From assembly GCF_019249795.2 (NCBI RefSeq), contig NZ_CP156892.1, positions 1-64,000 on the forward strand: a stretch of DNA of 64,000 bases, in the 5' to 3' direction. The notes beneath the pieces are model-generated. The model saw only the letters and a list, made by a program, of their open reading frames with translations, was not told where the DNA came from and searched no databases. The position numbers were made by a program, and so were the translations under genes. The first letter of the stretch is position 1. Each line of letters begins with the position of its first letter. Shown here piece after piece: positions 1 to 8,700 of this stretch. The stretch is from Segatella copri. GTDB taxonomy: Bacteria; Bacteroidota; Bacteroidia; Bacteroidales; Bacteroidaceae.

Positions 1-2
1 CC

Positions 3-617
3 TTGCGAGCCATGGGACTCACCAAGGTTCCTCCTTATTGGTTGTTTCGAGAGAACAACTTCCATGGCGTGAACCTTGGCTACATGTCAGCGGCCAAGAC
101 CATTCCAGACAGTTCGGGCTTTGACGTGGAAACCATGTCGGATGCAGAGCTTGAAGACGTGGTTCGCACGAATGCGACAGGCGTGCCGATGGTCTTGCCC
201 CTTCGATTCCAGCTTGAAGAGTCTGGAGCGCAAGAGTGGCTTTTCCCCATGGAGCCAATGATCAGCGTCAATGGGCAGAACATACTTGTGAGGCGAAACG
301 TCTCAAAGGGCAAAATCAGGGGAAGCATCAAGGAACGTTGGACGCAGGATGACTACAGCGTGAGAATCGAGGGCATCTTGATGGGCATGGATGGCAAGTA
401 CCCTGAGGCGGACGTGGCAAAGCTCAGAAGTTTCTGTGAGGCTGGTCACGTGAAGGCACTGAATCCATTGCTTGAGATATTCGGCATCAGCCAACTTGCC
501 ATCGAGAGTTGGGACATTCCCTTCACTTCTGGCACTATCAATCAAAACTACACCATACAGGCCTACAGTGATGACATCTACAAGTTGCTGTTGAGCCGTG
601 ACGACTTAAACGCATAG
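3..617 (+). CDS. Phage baseplate/tail adaptor protein, DUF6046-like; 5' end uncertain
   Basis: The product resembles DUF6046 proteins found in Bacteroidota phages just before the baseplate hub gene. The conserved core is visible from about residue 65: [15 protein letters not shown], then [19 protein letters not shown], and the ending [14 protein letters not shown] structural role at the tail tube or baseplate is inferred from position; the family has no established biochemical function. The reading frame is open to the window edge and the first codon at base 3 is TTG, so the true start may lie upstream. It ends 4 bp before the next gene. Confidence 0.7.
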
Positions 618-621
618 AATT

Positions 622-1002
622 ATGTACACCATGGCATTTGACATCAGAATCGGCACATACAAGCTCTGTATGATTGACAAGGTAGAAATCCATCGTAGCG
701 TGGAACTACTTGCGGACACGGCTGTCATTACTCTTCCTGCATCAGAGTACAACCATGCCCTCCAGGTCGAAGACAAGCTAAAGCGAGGCGACAAGGTGAT
801 AATCACCCTTGGCTACGAAGAGGCAGGACTTGAAACTGAGTTCGAAGGATGGCTTCAACGCATATCCACCGATGGAGGGAACGTCAAGCTATATTGCGAG
901 GATGACATCTTTCTGTTCCGAAAGGACATGAAGAACGAAGTGCTTCAAAAGGTAGCCTTGAAGGATCTCCTTGCCAAGGTGGTCTCTGGGTGTGGTCTCT
1001 GA
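622..1002 (+). pseudogene. Baseplate hub protein (late control D-like), truncated to the N-terminal third
   Basis: The 126 residues match the start of phage baseplate hub proteins of the gpD type, which form the ring above the spike: DIRIGTYKLCMIDKVEIHRS, then a beta-rich stretch with GDKVIITLGY and GWLQRISTDGG. Family members are about 330 to 400 residues, and here the frame stops at VVSGCGL followed by TGA. Only about 30 bp later the next gene begins, so roughly 700 bp of coding sequence appears deleted rather than displaced. Without the rest of the hub a working baseplate is unlikely. Confidence 0.7.
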
Positions 1003-1033
1003 AAGGTCAGTTTAGGATTTAGATTGAGTTGAT

Positions 1034-1485
1034 TATGGATGAGTACAGACAATTACAGGAACATTTGAGGGCATTGGCAGGTGGAGGCAAGAGCATCGCC
1101 ATCTACCAAGGTATAGTGAAATCCGTTGACGGAACCAGGGGTAAGGCTCAAAGCCTCCGAGATAAAAGACGATGGCTTGATGCTGGTCACACCCAAGGTG
1201 GGCAGTGCCGTGACCATCGGCAGCTTGTCGGGAGACCTCAGGGAACTTGTCGTTCTACAGGTTGACCACATTGAGACGATCGTCATCAACGGTGGCAAGC
1301 TTGGAGGTCTCATCAACATAGGGCAGCTGACCCAAAAGATCAATGAGCTTGTGGAAGCCTTCAACAACCATACACACCAAGTGACCGTGAGCCACCCTGG
1401 TGGAACTTTCACAACGGTCAAACCAACGGATTCCGCAAAGTCGTTCAACAAGGGCGACTATGAGGATGAGAAAATAAAGCATTGA
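1034..1485 (+). pseudogene. Baseplate spike/assembly protein V-like, frameshifted
   Basis: Two pieces in different frames add up to one spike protein. The first starts at 1034 (MDEYRQLQEHLRALAGG to GIVKSVDG). The second, in another frame from about 1126 to 1485, reads GVRLKASEIKDDGLMLVTPK, VTIGSLSGDL, VINGGKLGGLINI and the ending DYEDEKIKH. Related spike proteins have about 10 to 15 residues between VDG and GVRL, so a small out-of-frame deletion near 1130 fits best. A TTG at 1126 could start the second piece alone, but the product would lack the N-terminal part. The lesion lies about 130 bp from the cut hub gene. Confidence 0.65.
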
Positions 1486-1486
1486 C

Positions 1487-1783
1487 ATGGAAGGAATACA
1501 ACTTGAATACAACAAGGATTCTCCAATCCTGGAGCCAATGGTGTCGCATGGCTCTCTTCTGGTGGGTGACGTGCTCAGACAGAACCAAGCCCTGCTACTT
1601 ACCCTTCACAATGGTGAGCTGAAAGAAAATCCATCCGTTGGCGTAGGCATCAGCGACATGTTGCTTGACAACGATCCAATCTATTGGAGAACGAAAGTCA
1701 AGGAACAGCTGGAAATGGATGGGCAAAGCGTCGAAAAGGTGACAATCACCCAAACTGGCATTCAAATAAAAGCAAAATATTAA
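1487..1783 (+). CDS. Baseplate wedge protein W/gp25-like
   Basis: A 98-residue protein in the position of the W or gp25-type wedge protein that joins the baseplate hub to the periphery in contractile tails. Visible features are a hydrophilic start (MEGIQLEYNKDSPILEP), a central LRQNQALLLTLHNGELKENPSVGVGI segment and a C-terminal beta-strand pair ending in GIQIKAKY. The NPSVGVGI piece corresponds to the part of gp25-type proteins that often reads GEWPLNPEFG or similar. It starts 2 bp after the spike gene stop. Assignment rests mainly on size, order and that short motif. Confidence 0.55.
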   Translation: MEGIQLEYNKDSPILEPMVSHGSLLVGDVLRQNQALLLTLHNGELKENPSVGVGISDMLLDNDPIYWRTKVKEQLEMDGQSVEKVTITQTGIQIKAKY

Positions 1784-1795
1784 AAACGAACAAAA

Positions 1796-2284
1796 ATGGT
1801 TTTAGAACATTTCTTGAATAAATTGACGGTGGTATTGTCCACTGTGTGGGGATGGCTCCTTGCCATATTCCTGATCATAGCCAATTTCTTGGCAGGTTAC
1901 GAGACGATGGTGGGCTTCACGGTGGCAGCTGTGCTGATGGACGCAGCCTGGGGAATCGCATCCAGCTTGAAGCAAAAGCGATTCACAAAGAGCGAGCTTG
2001 CCAGGGATTCATTCAGCAAGTTGGCGGTGTATGGTTCCGTAATTGTGCTTTTCATCCTCATTGACAAGCTCATCGGGGCGAGCAACGGACTCACCACAAG
2101 TGCCATCTGCATTTGCATCATCCTCGTGGAGCTATGGAGCACATCCGCAAGTATGCTGATCTGTTTCCCGAACATGCCGTTCCTCAAACTCCTGAAGAAG
2201 GCTCTTGTGGGAGAAATCGCAAGTAAACTGAACGTAAAAACAGAGGATGTGGAAAACGCCCTCCAAGCATTGAAAAGAAAATGA
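1796..2284 (+). CDS. Phage holin family protein
   Basis: A 162-residue membrane protein with an N-terminal hydrophobic helix (VWGWLLAIFLIIANFLAGY), a second around AAVLMDAAWGIASSL, and two more near residues 80 to 115 (VIVLFILIDKLIG; AICICIILVELWSTSASML). This pattern fits the Bacteroidota phage holin family that opens the inner membrane at lysis. The charged C-terminal tail (KLNVKTEDVENALQALKRK) is typical. Its TGA overlaps the ATG of the amidase gene by 4 bp, so the two are probably translationally coupled, and a spanin-like gene follows. Confidence 0.75.
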   Translation: MVLEHFLNKLTVVLSTVWGWLLAIFLIIANFLAGYETMVGFTVAAVLMDAAWGIASSLKQKRFTKSELARDSFSKLAVYGSVIVLFILIDKLIGASNGLTTSAICICIILVELWSTSASMLICFPNMPFLKLLKKALVGEIASKLNVKTEDVENALQALKRK

Positions 2285-2724
2285 GAAGAATAGAATTTAT
2301 CGCAATCCATTGCACGGCTGGCAGCCAAAGCACAACCATCAAGCAACTCGAACTGGAGTTTAAACGCAAGGGGTGGAAATACCCTGGCTATCATTACGTG
2401 ATTCTTCCAGATGGTAAGATTCATCAGATGTTGGCCGTGGAGAAGGTAAGCAATGGCGTGAAAGGATGGAACTCAAAGATTATCAACATCGCCTATATCG
2501 GTGGCATCGACGCAAACGGAAAGCCAACGGACAACCGCACAGAGGCACAGAAGAAATCATTGGTGAGCCTCTTGAAGCTATTGCGCAAGACATATCCAAA
2601 TGCGATTATCCAGGGACATCGTGACTTTAGCCCTGACTTGAACCATGATGGCAAGATAACACCCAATGAGTGGATCAAGGCTTGCCCTTGCTTCAATGCC
2701 AAGGATGAGTACAAAGACATCTAA
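2281..2724 (+). CDS. Phage endolysin, N-acetylmuramoyl-L-alanine amidase (amidase_2/T7 lysozyme type)
   Basis: The 147-residue protein is a single amidase_2 domain with no signal peptide, as expected for an endolysin that reaches peptidoglycan through the holin. The zinc ligands are visible: H in IAIHCTAG near residue 10, H in IIQGHRDF near residue 119, and C in ACPCFNA near the end. The GYHYVILPDGKIHQ strand and NIAYIGGIDANGKPTDNRT loop are the usual signatures. It cleaves the bond between MurNAc and L-alanine. It sits between the holin and spanin genes. A related amidase of different origin lies at 29644. Confidence 0.9.
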   Translation: MRRIEFIAIHCTAGSQSTTIKQLELEFKRKGWKYPGYHYVILPDGKIHQMLAVEKVSNGVKGWNSKIINIAYIGGIDANGKPTDNRTEAQKKSLVSLLKLLRKTYPNAIIQGHRDFSPDLNHDGKITPNEWIKACPCFNAKDEYKDI

Positions 2725-2736
2725 AAACAAGACAAA

Positions 2737-3219
2737 ATGAAACATTACATTTATTTACTCCTGGCAGTGATCATGTTTGCCGCCTGTGGTTCGAGCAAGA
2801 AAGTGGAGTCTTCGCAGAAGCTTGTCTTGAAGGATTCCGTGAACATTCGGGATTCCATTGTTTTCAAGGACTCCACCATCATCCGATATGAGTTGAACGT
2901 GATTGATTCCGTGAACATCAAGGATTCAACCGTGCTGACACTTGACAAGGACGGAAACGTCCTGAGCAAGGAAAAGTACCGAAGCACGGAACGTAACCGA
3001 AAGGCAAGCAAAAACGAGTCAACGGCCCAGACGCAGCATGAGACCAACAAGCAAAAGGCAAACGAGCGACATGACCAAAGGCAAGACGAACAAAAAGAGA
3101 TTGTCAAATCTCAGTCTGGCTATATGGACAAAATCTTGAACTATGCCTTTTGGCTTCTTATTCTCACTTGCCTTTGTGGCTCTGTATATAACGCTGTGAA
3201 GAAAGGCAAAAAAGATTAA
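2737..3219 (+). CDS. Probable one-piece (u-)spanin lipoprotein
   Basis: The protein has a lipoprotein signal (MKHYIYLLLAVIMFAACGSS, lipid cysteine at residue 17), a long polar coiled segment rich in Lys, Asp, Glu and Gln with several KDSxxI repeats, and a single C-terminal transmembrane helix (ILNYAFWLLILTCLCGSVY) followed by a basic tail. An outer-membrane lipid anchor plus an inner-membrane C-terminal anchor in one chain is the layout of unimolecular spanins, which fuse the two membranes in the last step of lysis. Position right after holin and endolysin supports this. The family itself was not identified by homology. Confidence 0.6.
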   Translation: MKHYIYLLLAVIMFAACGSSKKVESSQKLVLKDSVNIRDSIVFKDSTIIRYELNVIDSVNIKDSTVLTLDKDGNVLSKEKYRSTERNRKASKNESTAQTQHETNKQKANERHDQRQDEQKEIVKSQSGYMDKILNYAFWLLILTCLCGSVYNAVKKGKKD

Positions 3220-3222
3220 GTT

Positions 3223-3498
3223 ATGAAGGCAAAGGTCAAGGACGGACAGACGATGGCAGACATCGCCATCCAGGAGTTTGGCTCATGGGAAGCCATGATA
3301 GCCATCGCCCAAAAGAATGGAATCGGCATCACGGACATCCCAGAGCCAGGAACAGAGGTGAAACTTCCAGACGGCACATGGAACAGAGTCATGCAGAACT
3401 ATTGCAAGAACAATGACGTAAGCCCTGCAACCGCAAGGGACAACGGCAATGTCCGCCTGAGAATCTTTGGCGAGGAATTTACACAAGAATTTGAGTAA
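3223..3498 (+). CDS. Small LysM-like tail protein (tail protein X-like)
   Basis: A 91-residue protein that begins KVKDGQTMADIAIQEFGSWEAMIAIAQKNGIGITD and continues PEPGTEVKLPDG. This is the pattern of LysM-like small tail proteins of the X type, which link the tail tube to the baseplate hub: a GQT-DIA start, a helix, and a PGTxVxLP strand. It starts 3 bp after the spanin gene. The end shares the DNA just before the J-like gene, whose ATG at 3500 lies 1 bp after this stop codon. Confidence 0.6.
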   Translation: MKAKVKDGQTMADIAIQEFGSWEAMIAIAQKNGIGITDIPEPGTEVKLPDGTWNRVMQNYCKNNDVSPATARDNGNVRLRIFGEEFTQEFE

Positions 3499-3499
3499 C

Positions 3500-4354
3500 A
3501 TGGCAAGGACTGTATCAGAAATCAAAAAGACGATGACGGATGCCTTCATGGCAGATGCCAACATCCGTGAGAAATATGGGCTAAAAGAGGGTGACACATG
3601 GAATCGTTGTTTTTCATCCGTAAGCTTGGAGAACATCATATTCTTCATCGTGGCAGCCTGTAGCCATGTGCTTGAAGCCATCTTTGAGCAATATACGAAG
3701 GACGTGGATGAAAAAGTCTCCATGGCCGTGGTCGCCTCTGTGCCATGGTACTACAAGATGGCCAAGGCGTTCCAGTACGGTGACAGCCTTGTGTTGAACG
3801 AGGCCACCCAACAGTATATGTATGCCAACATCGACGAAAGCAAGCAAGTGGTGAAGTACGCAGCCGTGAGAGACAGGGGCACGAGCGTACAAATACTTGT
3901 GAGCGGTGACAAGGACGGCAAGCCTGTGGCACTTTCAAACGACGTTTTAACGGTGTTCAAACAGTACATGAACAGGGTGAAGGTCGCAGGAGTGGTTCTT
4001 TCCATCCGTTCCAAGGAGGCTGACAGAATTGTCATCAGGGCAAAGATTTACGTTGACCCATTGGTCATCAATTCGGATGGCACTATGATTTCCGATGGAA
4101 GCAAGCCTGTGGAGAATGCCATAAACTCATATTTGAGTGGCATCGTATATGGTGGAACTTTCAACAAGACTAAGCTGACAAATGCCATTCTGAATGTTGA
4201 TGGAGTGAACGATGTGGAACTTGGAGAATGCTCCTACATGGAAGATGGTGGCACGAGCTACACAGAGATTAAAGGAAATAACTATACGGCCTTGGGCGGT
4301 AGCTTCATCGCAGAAGGTCTCACAAACTCATTGAATTATGTGGTACAGGATTGA
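3500..4354 (+). CDS. Baseplate J-like protein
   Basis: This protein resembles the gpJ family, a wedge component of contractile phage baseplates. Visible features are an N-terminal helix with TMTDAFMADANIREKYGL, a hydrophobic IIFFIVAACSHVLEAIFEQ helix near residue 50, and the gpJ-type middle NRVKVAGVVLSIRSKEADRI followed by IRAKIYVDPLVI. I chose ATG 3500 because it falls directly after the stop of the preceding gene; an in-frame upstream start at 3467 would overlap that gene by 32 bp and adds MARNLHKNLSN. The 3' end overlaps the next gene by 17 bp. Confidence 0.7.
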   Translation: MARTVSEIKKTMTDAFMADANIREKYGLKEGDTWNRCFSSVSLENIIFFIVAACSHVLEAIFEQYTKDVDEKVSMAVVASVPWYYKMAKAFQYGDSLVLNEATQQYMYANIDESKQVVKYAAVRDRGTSVQILVSGDKDGKPVALSNDVLTVFKQYMNRVKVAGVVLSIRSKEADRIVIRAKIYVDPLVINSDGTMISDGSKPVENAINSYLSGIVYGGTFNKTKLTNAILNVDGVNDVELGECSYMEDGGTSYTEIKGNNYTALGGSFIAEGLTNSLNYVVQD

Positions 4355-4859
4355 CTTGACGAAGTTGGTGGTACAATTACTTCCACCTATTTTGAGAAGT
4401 AAGTTTCTCATAGCCCTGTTGAAGGCTCTCATCTTACCTTTGGTATTCATCTACGACAAACTGATGGAGCATCGTGACAATGTATCGGAAAAACTTGACA
4501 TCACGGCCAATGTCATATACTTGGAGAAAATCTTGAATGATGCGTTCTTCCTGTCAGATCTTCAAATTTACATCGAGACGCAAGAGGAAGACTTGACAAG
4601 CTATTGGCATTTCAAACATGAGGATGCACCATGCAAGTATTTGCACAAGGATTCAAAGACTGGTGTCATTTTGAAATACAAGGAAGAAAGCAGTTACAAA
4701 GACAGTTTCGTCGTATGGGTTCCAACGTTTCTTTGTACATCGCTTGACTCCAATGAAGACAAATACAAGGGCAAGAACCTTACAAGGATAAAGGAACTGT
4801 TATCGTTTTACAAACCAGCTGGACGCACGTACAGCATAAAATTATACGATTATGAATAA
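4338..4859 (+). CDS. Tail protein I-like / baseplate protein
   Basis: The 173-residue product sits directly after the J-like gene, where phages of the P2/Mu type place gene I, a baseplate component. The N-terminus is hydrophobic (VVQLLPPILRSKFLIALLKALILPLVFIYD), followed by a helical part with EKLDITANVIYLEKILNDAFF. This NVIYLEKILND pattern recurs in Bacteroidota phages at this place as I recall, but I cannot confirm a family. It overlaps both neighbours (17 bp upstream, 8 bp downstream), so it belongs to the same transcript. Confidence 0.5.
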   Translation: MWYRIDLTKLVVQLLPPILRSKFLIALLKALILPLVFIYDKLMEHRDNVSEKLDITANVIYLEKILNDAFFLSDLQIYIETQEEDLTSYWHFKHEDAPCKYLHKDSKTGVILKYKEESSYKDSFVVWVPTFLCTSLDSNEDKYKGKNLTRIKELLSFYKPAGRTYSIKLYDYE

Positions 4860-5700
4860 GCTAATTTTTAGTGAGGGCGGTCAGCCTGTTTGCTTGGATG
4901 ACTTGAAGACACTCCAAGACATGATAGTCGAAACCATCAAGCCTTTATTGTTGGCCTTGGTTAAGACAAATGTTTTCATCCTGGATGACTATGACTTTAG
5001 AAATTCTGAAATTGACACGGAAAAGATGCAGACGAAATTCATCTTGTCAGCAGGCACGCTTGTTGTTGATGGTGACTTTCTCTCATGGCCAGACACTCCT
5101 TTGGCTATAGATAATTGGAATCAACCTATATATATATGCGTCAAAAACAAGGAAGAAGATGTCCGAACTTTTGAAGATGGGCAAAATCGAAATTGCACTC
5201 AATCCAAGGAGGTTTATGTGAGTACGGATTCAACAGGTGCTGACCAAGCCTATAATTTATATAATTTGCATCCCTTGCTGGATTTGCTTTCCTCTGCCCT
5301 TGGTCTTGGCTCAATCAAGGAAAATGCAAAAGTCACCTTCTTTAATGGATATTCGGGTAAGGTTAAAGTCAACGAGGCAGACAATGACAGACAACTTACA
5401 ATCAACATCAGTACATCGGCTAAGAGTTGGGACACTTCTGATGGAGCTCTTTCAAAAGGAATACTCTTTAAGTTTGATGACAGCAACGATAGTGAGTATC
5501 TGCAAGGAAAGGTCAGTCCTACATTTGATTATCTTGGAAAGAAATACCAACTTGCTGTTTGTGCAAAGCCTGTTGCTCCAGTAGTCCTTCTACAGCCAGA
5601 AGGAGGTTTCCCTGAAGACTTCTATGATGATAGTTATGAATTTCCTATTATTCCTGTATCTGTTACATTCAAATATAGTGAGTTTAAATCAAACAAATAA
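4852..5700 (+). CDS. Phage tail/baseplate-associated protein of unknown function
   Basis: I do not recognise a named family for this 282-residue protein. It starts with a polar segment (MNKLIFSEGGQPVCLDDLKTLQ) and is then mostly beta-rich, with acidic loops (FDDSNDSEYLQGKVSP; PEGGFPEDFYDDSYEF) and no membrane helix after residue 45. It lies between the I-like gene and the giant receptor-binding protein and ends 3 bp before the latter. A linker between baseplate and tail fibre is therefore plausible, but this is inferred from position only. Confidence 0.5.
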   Translation: MNKLIFSEGGQPVCLDDLKTLQDMIVETIKPLLLALVKTNVFILDDYDFRNSEIDTEKMQTKFILSAGTLVVDGDFLSWPDTPLAIDNWNQPIYICVKNKEEDVRTFEDGQNRNCTQSKEVYVSTDSTGADQAYNLYNLHPLLDLLSSALGLGSIKENAKVTFFNGYSGKVKVNEADNDRQLTINISTSAKSWDTSDGALSKGILFKFDDSNDSEYLQGKVSPTFDYLGKKYQLAVCAKPVAPVVLLQPEGGFPEDFYDDSYEFPIIPVSVTFKYSEFKSNK

Positions 5701-5703
5701 ACT

Positions 5704-8700
5704 ATGGAATCAATCTACAAGTTACAACAGCGTGCAGAAACCTTGCGTCGCAAGACGCAGGTAGATAGTATCTCCCCAGAGGAAGTTGGCAGCCTTCATG
5801 CCGATACTTTGGCATACCTTGCCGATATGGAGCAGAATGCGGATGGTCTTGGCATCCATCAGGTTTACAAGAGCTATGCAGCCATGAAGGCAGACAGCAC
5901 GGCTCCTATAGGCAGCAATGGCAAGGCACTTCGCTTTGGCCAGCTCGTAGCCATATACGACGCAAAGAACTCCACCCAGCAAGAGAGTGGAAATGTCTAT
6001 GCCTTCCAAAAGGGCAATGACACAGATCCTTGGTTATTGATGGGTAATCTTGGAAGCATCTATGCCCTACAGCAACAGGTTGACCAGGAAATCATTGATC
6101 GAGCCAAAGCGGACACAACTTTGCAAGCCCATATCGACACGGAACAGACCAACCGCACAAATGGTGATGCGGAACTCTTGAAACGACTCCAGGGAACCAG
6201 TGACAACAGCAGCGCACTGAGCGACCCATTCGTCTCGCTTGGCAATCTCACAGATGGCGATACCACCAAGGAAGCCCAGCTTCAAAACAAACTTGATGCA
6301 GCATGTGCCACCTCCGATAACTTCAAGTTTGTAGGTGAGATGAGGGCGCAGCTCAACGGTGTGAATATACAGGTGAGCCAGTTTGTCATTGGCTATGACC
6401 AGGAATATTGCATACAGGTGGCAAGAGGTTCCATCGCCCTCAATGCAGAAAAGCAGATAACAAGCGGAACTGTCTTTTCCGAATATACCAGAACCCACAC
6501 AAAGGATGAAGGATGGACGGAATGGACACTTTGTGGTGGCAAAGCCTTGGCAGACAACATCCGTGAGAGCCTTGCCGTGGCAAATGCGGCAACCGTGAAA
6601 GCCATCACGGACAAGATTGGCGAGGCAGGCGGCATCGCCCCGCTTGACTCAAACAAGAAAGTGCCAAGCTCCCACCTTCCAGAAGAAGTCTATGATGTGG
6701 TCATGGTGTCCTACTGGGACACTCCATCTGCCTCCATCGTAAACTCATACAGATATTCATCGGAAAACAAGCAGTTGGAAAGGCTCCAGGATCTCGTGGT
6801 GGGAGAAGATGTCAAGCCGACATGGGTGAAGCAGACCATTCGTGAATCTGTCATCTATGTGGATGTCATGGGAAAGGTTCCTTACATCTGGACAGGCAAC
6901 GACATGGTGCAAATAGCTCCAAAGGCAACCCCTGCAAGCATATTCAATGCCACCAACGAGGTTCCAATCACTGGCTATTACCAACTTTCCGACAGCCAGA
7001 ACGAGAGTATGTCTGCCATTCATGTGGCATGGAAGGAAGGCAAGGCTGTGAGCGGTCTGATCATTTCCTTCGAGATGTCAGCGAGCATTTGGAAGACTTA
7101 CCAATACGTGGGCAAGACCGTGACCGAGACAAACTGGCTCAACACGGACAACTGGAAAGACTTTGGCTCACTCGCAGCAGGTTCCGAGACATACCTCATC
7201 ATCGACAAGCTTGTGGGCAGTCCAGACGTGGGAAAATTCTGGTCTTTGGAGACCGCTGTCTCAGCCCTCCTGAAATACCAGGAGAAGACTGGTGTCATCT
7301 ATGCGAAGAAGGGTCTCATCATCTCATACTCCACTGGTGAGAACAAAATGGACACCAAGCAATTCCAGGGTGAGGTGACGGATATTGGCGAAGTGGGTCT
7401 TTGGAGTGACTTTGGCGGTGGCTCTAAAATGGAGGCAAAGGATGAGCCTGAAAAGGATGGCAAGGACGCTTTCTCCACTGGAGGCGCATACAAGAACGTT
7501 CCTTCACAGATCAAGGTGGACACCGAGACCCAGGGAGTGGTCAAGCTTCAACTTGCCAATTCAGAGGGTGAGGGCATCGGTGACGAACAACAGTTCCCTG
7601 TTGGCACAGGCAGCGGTGGTGGCTCTGGTACCATTGTGAGCATCCAGTTTGAAAGCTCACCACTTTATGCCAAGGCAGGAAGCACCGTGCTCATCAAGGC
7701 AGCCATCCGAAGCATCACAACGCAAGGAGGTGGCGAGATCTACAACATGATAGAGAAAATCGTGTTGAAGGACAGGGACACAAACCAAGTCCTCGAAACC
7801 CTTTCAGTCAACAAGGCTTCGTCGGCATCGGGCGACACATACGACTTTGGCATAGACGTTAGCTCCTATTTCGTGACGGCAACCACCAAGCGTTTCCAGT
7901 TGGTGGCATACGATGACGCAGGAAACAACGGTTCGAGAAACATCAATGTCTCTGGTGTTGATGTGACCATCACAAGCGTCCAGACCCTCAACTTCACGCA
8001 GAACACCTCGCTTTCCGTCGGTGGATCCGCAAAGAGCATCCCGATGTATAAGTTTGCCAACAACGCCAGCGACAAGGGCATCAAGGCCATTGCGGAAATC
8101 TACATCAACAACCAATGGCAGGAACTTGGCTCATCAATCATCACGGACACTTATTCGCATTCCGTCAACATAGACCCACGCAACTGTCTGGGAACTTCAC
8201 TGACACATGGAGCCTATCCACTGAGAATCCATGGCGAGGATGTGGGAAGCGGTGTCATTGGCAATTACCTCCATACCTCAGTCATGGTCGTGGAGGAAGG
8301 AAACAACACTCCCATTGTAGCCACAAGATGGTACACGGACGAAATCCAAGGCAAGCGCAAGCTCTACGAGTCAATCTCCATCGACTATGCGCTATATGTG
8401 GCCAACGACAACAACCCCAAGGCTGTGATTCTTTACGATGGAACGGTACAGAACAGCAGCGTGGCGTATCGCTCGCAGACATACACGTATAACAAGCAGG
8501 TGCTTGAAAGCGTACATGATGGCTCCAAGACCATCGACGTATATGTGGAATGTGGGGATTCCGTATCACAGGCAGCATCCTTCGTGATTGACGGAAGTCT
8601 GGTCGATGTGGAGGAAGTGAACACACAGCGAGTGTTCAACATCACCATGGACTCACGCTCGAACAGCGAGGAAGACAAGGCCATCAAGGACGGTGAGACC

